From contig JAKPGL010000120.1 of NCBI GenBank assembly GCA_029550925.1, positions 1 to 64,000 of the forward strand: 64,000 nt of DNA, read 5' to 3'. Below the pieces are notes generated by a model that did not search any database, was not told the origin of the DNA, and saw only the letters and a program-made list of their open reading frames with translations. Shown piece by piece: positions 9,931 to 17,345 of the stretch. The stretch is from Planctomycetota bacterium. GTDB taxonomy: Bacteria; Planctomycetota; Planctomycetia; Pirellulales; Thermoguttaceae. The position numbers and the translations under genes are program-made. Every line of letters begins with the position of its first letter. Position 1 is the stretch's first letter.

Positions 9931-9943
9931 GAACAAAGGGGGA

Positions 9944-10921
9944 TTACGGCACGGAGGCGGTTTCGCCGCCCGCGATGGTGCAGAGGTTACTGAAAAGCAC
10001 CGGGTCGATCCCGGCGGCAATCCACCGGACCGAGCCGTCGCACACTGCAAACTGAATGCCGCCCGGATGAAGTCCGCCCCAGGACCGCTTGCAGGGCAAG
10101 TCCATACCCACGTCGTACTGGGCCGCACATCGGTCGAAATCGCCGCCCTGCAGCGTTCGGCCCTGGGGGGTGCCGGCCGATAGGCTGTAATAGGCAAACG
10201 AATAGGCCCAGAACGTGCGATAGCCGGGACTTGTTTGCGTGCTCCATTCGCCCACCAGGAGGGTGTTCGACGTGCCGTCTCGGATTTCGTCGATCGACTC
10301 GCAACCGAATCCCCAGGCGCCCACCATGTGGATCGGCCCTCGGTTCTGCTTCCGGTAGTCAAACATCATTTCGGAGTCCAGGAAGTTGTAGCCGTCGTGG
10401 GTTCGGCCACTGACGGCCCGATAGGAACCAGGCATGTATTTGGCGCCTTCCTTCGCGGCCGGGCCGGTGGCCGGTTGGGCAGGGGTGCGAAAATTCCAGT
10501 CCGACGGACAGACATAAACCTGCACCAGCGCCTCCCGAACCGCCTGATTCTGCGGCGATTCGTTGTTGTAGCGGAGATCGTACTTTTGGAACAGGGCTTC
10601 CTGCTCCACGAACGGCAAAATGGCAATCAGCCAATTGCCGAACTGCGTGGAATACGACTGGGTCGGCTCTCCCATGCCGGGACACAGACCGGCCGTCCAG
10701 TTGATATTGCCGGGTGGGAAGACGGCCCAGGCGGTATGGTAATTGTGCAGGGCCAAACCGATCTGTTTGAGGTTGTTTTGGCACTGGGCACGTCGGGCCG
10801 CCTCCCGCGCCGCCTGCACCGCCGGCAAAAGCAGCCCAATCAGGATGCCAATGATCGTAATGACGACCAATAGCTCCACCAGCGTGAAACCATGTAGCGC
10901 TGGGCGGAAGGCAGAAGGCAC
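9944..10921 (-). CDS. DUF1559 / prepilin-type H-X9-DG pseudopilin-like protein
   Basis: [53 protein letters not shown]...; HPGGIQFAVCDGSV (H-X9-DG). Proposed GTG start at 10921; the ORF-track start at 11488 reads through repeats and another gene. Confidence 0.9.
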   Translation of the reverse strand: MPSAFRPALHGFTLVELLVVITIIGILIGLLLPAVQAAREAARRAQCQNNLKQIGLALHNYHTAWAVFPPGNINWTAGLCPGMGEPTQSYSTQFGNWLIAILPFVEQEALFQKYDLRYNNESPQNQAVREALVQVYVCPSDWNFRTPAQPATGPAAKEGAKYMPGSYRAVSGRTHDGYNFLDSEMMFDYRKQNRGPIHMVGAWGFGCESIDEIRDGTSNTLLVGEWSTQTSPGYRTFWAYSFAYYSLSAGTPQGRTLQGGDFDRCAAQYDVGMDLPCKRSWGGLHPGGIQFAVCDGSVRWIAAGIDPVLFSNLCTIAGGETASVP

Positions 10922-10929
10922 CTCCCTCG

Positions 10930-11349
10930 CCTCTCCCCCTTGCGGGAGAGGCCGGCTGAGCCGAAGGCGAAGCCGGGTGAGGGGGCTTTTTAGCCGAAGG
11001 CGGAAGGGGGAGGGGAGGCTTTTCGGGCACAAAAACCGCTTTCGCCCCCTCCCAGGCCGCTTCACCCGGCCTGCTGCGCAGGCCACCCTCTCCCGCCAGG
11101 GCAGAGGGGATGGCTCCCCCTCACCCGGCCTGCTGCGCAGGCCACCCTCTCCCGCCAGGGGCGAGGAAGATTGACACTCACCCCTGCTATCACAAGCCAC
11201 CCTCTGACATCCAGAGCATAGGGGATTCTGGATTCCCGCTTGCGCGGGAATGACAACAGGAGCGGCCCTCTCCCGCCAGGGCAGAGGGAATGGCTCCCCC
11301 TCACCCGGCCTGCTAACGCAGGCCACCCTCTCCCGCAAAGGGGAGAGGG
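10930..11349. repeat. Cluster of intergenic repeats (TCACCCGGCCTGCTGCGCAGGCCACCCTCTCCCGCCAGGG...GGCTCCCCC units plus one dRS3-like element)
   Basis: Near-identical units at ~11062-11120, 11121-11166, 11265-11300 and 11301-11349, plus ATTCCCGCTTGCGCGGGAAT within 11230-11255. Confidence 0.85.
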
Positions 11350-11361
11350 CGTCAGGGACGG

Positions 11362-12444
11362 TTAGCCTCTTCTCCAATACCGTCGCAGAATCCATAGTAG
11401 AGCCATTCCCGCGCTCAAAAGGGCCACACTGGCCGGTTCCGGTACCATGGCAAACGCCGCCCCCAAATCCGACGCACTGGTAAGCCAAAGACGATAATTA
11501 TCCGTATAAGGGCTGCCTGAGTCCTCTTGGTCCAGGATGGCCGTCAGGCTAAAGGGCGTGGTAGCCAACAGCGAAGCGTTAATGGCGGCCAAGGCCGGGT
11601 CAATGCCCAGTTTGAGCGGGAAGGTCAGTTCATTGCCGCCCACCGTTTGCTTGACGGTTACCGTGCCATTCAAGGCCCAGTTTTGCGGATCCACCAGCAA
11701 AAGGCCGTCCAGATGCACCAGGCTGCCCTGATAGTGTTCGCAGCCGGTTGCCCGGTTTTGGTCGAAGATGAAGTTATTGTTGCTATCCTTTAGGTCGGCC
11801 AGGGTGATATTGGTTGCCGAAAGCGACACGTTTCGGGCTAAAATGGTGATATAAAAATCATAATCCGAAGAGACATAGTGCTTTTCATTGATATTGTATT
11901 TGCCCCCGTAAAACAAGCCGGGGGCTTTGGCCTGCACCAGGATCAAGTCACCCCGGCGCAGAGGCTCGGTAACCGGGCTGCCTTGGTAGTTCGGATAGTT
12001 AAGCCGCTGCATCTCGGCTTGCCACTGCTCCTCTGTGTACACCTGACCGAGCCAAGGGGTATTCTTTCGCATGTACAGGGCGGTGCCGCCAAAGTCGTTA
12101 TCAAATACACTGGGGTTGGAAATTAAACCTGGGAAGTCGTCGGGGTCCACCGCCTGGATAAAGACCTGCCACTGAGGCTGGGCGACCGAGAGGCTATAGT
12201 CGAGCATGTCCCAGGGGTTATTGATGACCAGGCCGATCATTTCCACCGGATAGGGCTGCACGCCGCCCGAAGGCCAGGCACTGCTCCCATCCGAATTGAC
12301 GATCTGATAGTACGAATGCTTGGTGGGGGTATAGGTGATTTGTCCGGCCGCCTGTGGACTGGCCAATAGTCCAAACCCAACCGCGCCAGCCGCCAAAACT
12401 GCCAAACCAACCAGCCAAACTCTCTTTTTGCGGAGCCAACTCAT
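11362..12444 (-). CDS. PEP-CTERM sorting-domain protein
   Basis: N-terminal signal sequence; C-terminus MVPEPASVALLSAGMALLWILRRYWRRG (VPEP motif + TM + Arg cluster). Confidence 0.9.
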   Translation of the reverse strand: MSWLRKKRVWLVGLAVLAAGAVGFGLLASPQAAGQITYTPTKHSYYQIVNSDGSSAWPSGGVQPYPVEMIGLVINNPWDMLDYSLSVAQPQWQVFIQAVDPDDFPGLISNPSVFDNDFGGTALYMRKNTPWLGQVYTEEQWQAEMQRLNYPNYQGSPVTEPLRRGDLILVQAKAPGLFYGGKYNINEKHYVSSDYDFYITILARNVSLSATNITLADLKDSNNNFIFDQNRATGCEHYQGSLVHLDGLLLVDPQNWALNGTVTVKQTVGGNELTFPLKLGIDPALAAINASLLATTPFSLTAILDQEDSGSPYTDNYRLWLTSASDLGAAFAMVPEPASVALLSAGMALLWILRRYWRRG

Positions 12445-12561
12445 GATGCGACCTCCTCAGAGTGATGTTACATTTTCGGAAAACGTAATACCCCCTCATT
12501 GTATGCCCTATCCGTTGGCTGTCAACCGGTGGGAGAAAAAAACTATAGAAAGAAAGGGGAG

Positions 12562-12584
12562 AAAAACCCCCTACTTCAGGGGGG
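12562..12584 (-). terminator. Intrinsic terminator for the YdjY-type lipoprotein gene
   Basis: Minus strand: CCCCCCTGAAGTAGGGGGTTTTT. Confidence 0.75.
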
Positions 12585-12588
12585 CTAT

Positions 12589-12673
12589 CCGTAGGGCGGG
12601 GGCACTGCCCCTGCCGGTCTGACGGCTACGCCCTACGGACTTGGCCGCGTAGGCAGAACCTACGCCCTACGGG
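12589..12673. repeat. Inverted/direct CCGTAGGGCG / CGCCCTACGG repeats
   Basis: CCGTAGGGCG at 12589-12598; CGCCCTACGG at ~12629-12638 and ~12663-12672. Confidence 0.65.
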
Positions 12674-12692
12674 TGTGGGCGGCGAAGAAGGT

Positions 12693-13853
12693 TTAGGACT
12701 GGCGTTCGGGGGGTTTCCCCGGCTCGGATGGAGCGGGTGCTGGCTGGGGGGCGGGGGATTTTTCCGCGGAGGTTTCCCTACCGGTTTTCTTTTTAGGCGT
12801 CAGAATGACGGTAACCGGGGTACCTTCCGGCGGGATTCGTTCGGTGAAAGCCTCGAACTCCAACTCGGCGTTCAGATTGCTGCTGGCCACGGGTAGGTCC
12901 AACATAGCTGTCGGGAAGTTCGACACACAGATAAAATCGCCGCCGTCGGCCATGTAGGAGACCTGGCCGGTTTCTTCGCTTTTGGCAAAGACACTGCCGG
13001 CAAAGACCCAGGGGTGTTCCATCGGCTTTTTGGTGCCGGCATGTCGGACCCACTGTTGGGCCTGGCCTGTCTGGACTTTCCCCTCCTTATCTTTCCAGAC
13101 CACGGTAACCTCGATTTCATCGCCGCTGGCGGGTCGATAGGTCGGCTGATATTGGACAGGTCGGCCCGTTTGGGCGCCGACGGCCAATAGTCCGGCGTGG
13201 ACGATCTGGGCCGTGGTATCGACCACGACGATAGATTCGTGTTCTTTCGTTCGGCGGAGACAGGCGAACATTTCCAGCAGGCCTTGGCGCTTGCACACCT
13301 CGCCGACCATAACAATGCGTTTATTCTCCCGATCCGCCCACACGGGAAAAACCGGATGGAGCCGGATGAGTTTGTCGGCGTTTTCCACAAGCGGCGGTCC
13401 CAGTTCGGCGATCCGCTTTTTCTGCTTTTCCCGCCACTCGGCCTCTTGCCGGGCCATCTCCTCTTCGATCATTTTCCGACGGCGCTCGATCTCCTTGGGA
13501 TCGAAGGCGCTTTCTTCTTCCTGTTTCGCGGCGGCTTTTTCTTCTTCCGAGGTCATCTTCGGCTGCTCCGAAGGCGGCGTCGGCTGTTCAGGCTGGGAAG
13601 GAGTTCTGTTTTCTTCTTTCGGAGCGGGTCTGGCTGGTTCGGATGGGGTCGGTTGGCTGGGGGCAGACTCTTGGTTGGGCTTGGTTGCTGGCGTCTGCTG
13701 GGCTGGAGCTTTGGGGGTTGGCTGCGAGGGACCCTTCGTCTCCCCCTGACAACCCGCCATGAGAGTTAGCAAGCTCCCCACCCCTAAAAGCCAACTCCCC
13801 ACTCCCAACAGAATAGATTGCGTCGAACCTCCCATACGCATCCTGGAGTTCAT
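12693..13853 (-). CDS. YdjY-domain lipoprotein with Pro/Glu-rich linker
   Basis: Lipobox-like LTLMAGC; ADRENKRIVMVGEVCKRQGLLEMFACLRRTKEHESIVVVDTTAQIVHAGLLAVGAQTGRPV resembles planctomycetal YdjY-domain proteins. Confidence 0.78.
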   Translation of the reverse strand: MNSRMRMGGSTQSILLGVGSWLLGVGSLLTLMAGCQGETKGPSQPTPKAPAQQTPATKPNQESAPSQPTPSEPARPAPKEENRTPSQPEQPTPPSEQPKMTSEEEKAAAKQEEESAFDPKEIERRRKMIEEEMARQEAEWREKQKKRIAELGPPLVENADKLIRLHPVFPVWADRENKRIVMVGEVCKRQGLLEMFACLRRTKEHESIVVVDTTAQIVHAGLLAVGAQTGRPVQYQPTYRPASGDEIEVTVVWKDKEGKVQTGQAQQWVRHAGTKKPMEHPWVFAGSVFAKSEETGQVSYMADGGDFICVSNFPTAMLDLPVASSNLNAELEFEAFTERIPPEGTPVTVILTPKKKTGRETSAEKSPAPQPAPAPSEPGKPPERQS

Positions 13854-13889
13854 GGAATGCTCCTAGAAGACACAAAGAATGGATGTTAC

Positions 13890-14930
13890 TTACCGTCCAT
13901 TGTAATCTCGATATTGGCGCCAGGTATCGAGCATGGCCAGGAAGTTTTCCGGTCGGACGGAAGAATGGATGCTGTTGGAGCTAGAAAGGATATAGCCGCC
14001 GCCGGGCTTGGCCTTTTCAATGGTTTCGCGGGTTACCCGACGGACCTCTTCGACCGGGGCCTGCGAGAGCAGATAGCCGCAGTCGATATTGCCCACCAGA
14101 CACACCCGATCGCCGTATTTTTCCTTAATCAGTCCGATGTCCATACCGGCCACCGGTTCCAATGGGTTCAGACCATCGATACCGGTCTCGATAATCATGT
14201 CGAGAATGCCCATGATATTGCCGTCGGTGTGTTTGATCACGTAGGCCCCGGCCTCATGGGCGGCATCCACGCACCGTTTCAGGCCGGGGAGGATAAACTC
14301 CTTGAAATGTTTGGGCGACATGAGCGTAGCGTTTTTATCGGCGTAATCGTCGCCAAAGACCACCACATCGACTCCCTCCTTAATCATCCGCTGCATGGCC
14401 GGGATGTCGTAGCTTAAGGTTACTTCAATCAGCTCGTGGACGAACTTGGGCCGGTCGATCATGTCCATCAAAAACTGGGTGGTCCCTCGAAGGAAAGCCG
14501 GGTTGAAGAAGGCGTCGCGGCAGACGGCGCTTATCGCCTTTTTCCCCTTGTACCGGGCGACCAGTTCCGGGATGCCTTCGATGACATCCGGGGCGTTGGG
14601 ATCGGGCGGCTGGTAGCGTTTTAAATCATCCGGGTGTTTGATGGGGCCTTCGACCGGGGCCGGGGTGCTTTCCGGCCCGAAAGCCCGAATCACCCCCCAT
14701 TTGTCCCGGAACAAGCCCCGCTTTTCGTCGATGATTTCCACATTGTCCCGCCGCCAGGAGCTACGGTTAAAACCCACATTGTCCATTTCGATCCATTCGT
14801 TGAACTCCCAGTAGGTGCAGCCGGGCCGAATGGCCTGCATCACCCGCTCGTCGATCACACACTCAAAATACGGCACCCGGTCAGGGATTCGACGTTCTAA
14901 AGCAGCGATGATTCTTTCTCGGCTTGTCAT
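13890..14930 (-). CDS. Uroporphyrinogen decarboxylase-family protein (possible corrinoid methyltransferase-like)
   Basis: MTSRERIIAALERRIPDRVPYFE..., AHEAGAYVIKHTDGNIMGILDMIIETGIDGLNPLEPVAGMDIGLIKEKYGDRVCLVGNID. Confidence 0.88.
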   Translation of the reverse strand: MTSRERIIAALERRIPDRVPYFECVIDERVMQAIRPGCTYWEFNEWIEMDNVGFNRSSWRRDNVEIIDEKRGLFRDKWGVIRAFGPESTPAPVEGPIKHPDDLKRYQPPDPNAPDVIEGIPELVARYKGKKAISAVCRDAFFNPAFLRGTTQFLMDMIDRPKFVHELIEVTLSYDIPAMQRMIKEGVDVVVFGDDYADKNATLMSPKHFKEFILPGLKRCVDAAHEAGAYVIKHTDGNIMGILDMIIETGIDGLNPLEPVAGMDIGLIKEKYGDRVCLVGNIDCGYLLSQAPVEEVRRVTRETIEKAKPGGGYILSSSNSIHSSVRPENFLAMLDTWRQYRDYNGR

Positions 14931-15151
14931 TTGGTTAACTCCGAAAGGATAAGGAAATTGAGGTTTGCCTATGGTCGGTTATTTTGGAATTTCGCGCCTT
15001 TTCGCCTCCTCTGACCTCTTGAGATTTCCGAGTTGGTGGAAAAGGTGGCACGTGTAGAAGCAATAAAGCGAAAAAGGGGATTGGTCTGAAGTTTTCATTA
15101 TAAATCCTTCTGGAGGTGGTACAAAAGGGAGGGGGTAAACAGACTGGATTG

Positions 15152-15499
15152 TAGCCCGGTCTGGCCAGGCTGAGCAATCCGCGACCTCGACTGTCTAGCC
15201 TGAGTCGCCGGCTAAACAGCCGACGCTACAGGTCGCCGGCTAAACAGCGGGCGTTACGTAACTTAGCCTGTCCAGGCTGAGTAGCTTAGGCTGTCTAGCC
15301 TGAGCCCAGACGCCGCCTAAACAGGCGACGTTACGTAGCTTGGGCTGTCTAGCCTGAGTCGCCCGCTAAACAGCGGGCGTTACGTAGCTTAGCCTGTCCA
15401 GGCTGAGTAGCTTAGGCTGTCTAGCCTGAGTCGCCCGCTAAACAGCGGGCGTTACAGGACGCCGGCTAAACAGCCGACGTTACCGGCTAACAGCCGACG
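15152..15499. repeat. Composite array of two alternating palindromic hairpin families
   Basis: Family B (CGCCSSCT-AAAC-AGSSGRCG type): 15206-15225, 15234-15253, 15311-15330, 15360-15379, 15432-15451, 15460-15479, and degenerate 15483-15499. Family A (AGCCTGTCCAGGCT / AGGCTGTCTAGCCT) lies between them. Larger A'-A-B units repeat. Confidence 0.9.
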
Positions 15500-16142
15500 T
15501 TACGGACACACGGTGCGACACACAAACGAGGGCATGTGGAAGAAAACCACCAGAGTTTATCTCCGGAAGAGGGGAACCGCTTCTAGCGGCCCGCGGCACT
15601 CTGAGACCATCCATCGCCCAAAGCCCGGCAAAGAAGCGGCGAATCCGCTGCCGTCGGCTGTTCTCTTGGGCGGCCGGGCGCTTCTTTGAATGGTTGGAAA
15701 ATAGATTCTTTTTTGAACATTATGTTCATTTGAATATATCACGATCCTGGGCTGCTAGCAGTGCTAGCACACAAAATATAGGAAATCCTTGCAACGACCG
15801 TCCAAGACGTTAAACTGCTTCCGTTTCCGCTTCTTGAGCGGGTTTCAGTTCGCCAGATGGAATAAAAAAGCTTGGGTTAACCAAGGAGGTTTTTCGAGAA
15901 GGATACGGAAGTTATCCCCGAACCGGGATCGGTTCCAGGATCCGGGCTGGTAGGGATGAGCCAGTCTGTTCGGGCCTGAGCAGGATTCTTTCAAAGGAGG
16001 CGCTCAGGAGTTTTTCCAGGGCGTCCAGGCTGTCTGATGCCTGTTAGTCCGCACTGTCTGGAATGGAGGCCGGTTGGGGTTCTTCGGTTTGGACAGGTCG
16101 TTTTTTCTTTTTCCCCACCCCATTGTTAAGGAGGGCAATCGT

Positions 16143-16892
16143 ATGGGAATGAAGCCATTGATCGGGTTGAATGCGGACTACCGCGCCGCCAAGGATGCCG
16201 CACCTGGTTACAGCTACTTGTGCACCGGCTACTATGACTGTCTGATCAAAGCAGGAGCGGTGCCGATCGTGCTGCCGCCGCTTGTGGATCGCAACGATAT
16301 GGCCCGCGTGTTGGACCTGCTGGACGGGCTGGTGTTTATCGGAGGCGCAGATTTGGATCCCCGCCGGGATGGGTTTATGCTCCATTCGAGCGTTCGGCCT
16401 ATGGATCGGCGTCGGGAGGAGTTTGACCGCAGCCTGATGAAAATGGCGACGGGCCGACGCATGCCTATCTTTGGCATCGGCGTTGGAATGCAACTGCTCA
16501 ACGTGGTGATGGGCGGAAACCTCTTTTTGCACATCCCTGAGGACCTACCCAAAGCCCTACCTCATTATGACGCAAGCGATCCGTACCACCGGCACGCCTT
16601 GGTGGTGGAACGGGGCTCGCTGATGGACCGGGTCTATGGCGAAGGGGAAATCCGGGTCAATAGTATGCATCACATGGCGATCGACGAAGTAGCTCCCGGA
16701 TTTGCCGTTACCGCCCGATGCCCGGATGGCGTCGTCGAAGCCATCGAAAGCACCTTGCCCGATTGGTTCGCCATCGGCGTGCAGTTCCATCCGGAAGCCC
16801 CCTCGGCCACCGCTCTGGACTTCCGAATCTTTGAAGAATTTGTAGAGGGCGTGGTCCGATTCCAAGCGGGATCCGTGCGGATGGTCGCTTAA
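16143..16892 (+). CDS. Peptidase C26 (gamma-glutamyl-gamma-aminobutyrate hydrolase-like) protein, catalytic Cys apparently absent
   Basis: MGMKPLIGLNADYR..., PIFGIGVGMQLLNVVMGGNLFLHIPED, NSMHHMAI, IGVQFHPEA. Start placed at 16143 inside the longer ORF. Confidence 0.87.
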   Translation: MGMKPLIGLNADYRAAKDAAPGYSYLCTGYYDCLIKAGAVPIVLPPLVDRNDMARVLDLLDGLVFIGGADLDPRRDGFMLHSSVRPMDRRREEFDRSLMKMATGRRMPIFGIGVGMQLLNVVMGGNLFLHIPEDLPKALPHYDASDPYHRHALVVERGSLMDRVYGEGEIRVNSMHHMAIDEVAPGFAVTARCPDGVVEAIESTLPDWFAIGVQFHPEAPSATALDFRIFEEFVEGVVRFQAGSVRMVA

Positions 16893-17345
16893 TCGGCGTC
16901 GGCATCCGCATCCCGCCTCTACAGCCCCTATTGGGCAACCATGTAGCCGGGCAAATCCCCAGCCGCTATTACCTCTCTGGTAGTAGCGGCGACGCTGGGT
17001 CGGTCTGGCTGCTGAGGGAAGTTCGACTCCGGCCTCTAGGGCCGAGATAGGGTTCGACCTCTGCACCCCTACTTCAACCAGCCTCACAACCGGCAAGCCC
17101 GAAGATCGGCCGTTGGCGCGGCGGTGTCCGTTCCGGATTCGCCCCAGACCTCAAAGAATACCTTATCTTTTCCCCATATCTTTTCCCCATCCAAGGTCCA
17201 AATTTTCTCCGGGCGTCTGCGGGAGAGCCGGAGGCCGGTGTTGTCGAACAGCTTTTTTTGTGGCTACAATAGGGGATTACACATTTTGAAGAACCTGCGA
17301 AACAGGAGAACCTATCCACTCTGGTTTTGAAAAAGGACCTAGACC

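Noticed and set aside
10922-11488. N-terminal ~190 aa of the ORF-track protein 9944-11488
   Set aside because: Reads through intergenic repeats and out-of-frame into the upstream PEP-CTERM gene; the pilin-type N-terminus (HGFTLVELL) starts near 10921.
15152-15499. Possible CRISPR array
   Set aside because: Units are palindromes of two alternating types with no unique spacers and no cas genes in the window.
15557-15742. 61-aa minus-strand ORF near the hairpin array
   Set aside because: Short, and overlaps inverted-repeat DNA (CAAAGAAGCG ... CGCTTCTTTG); no family resemblance.
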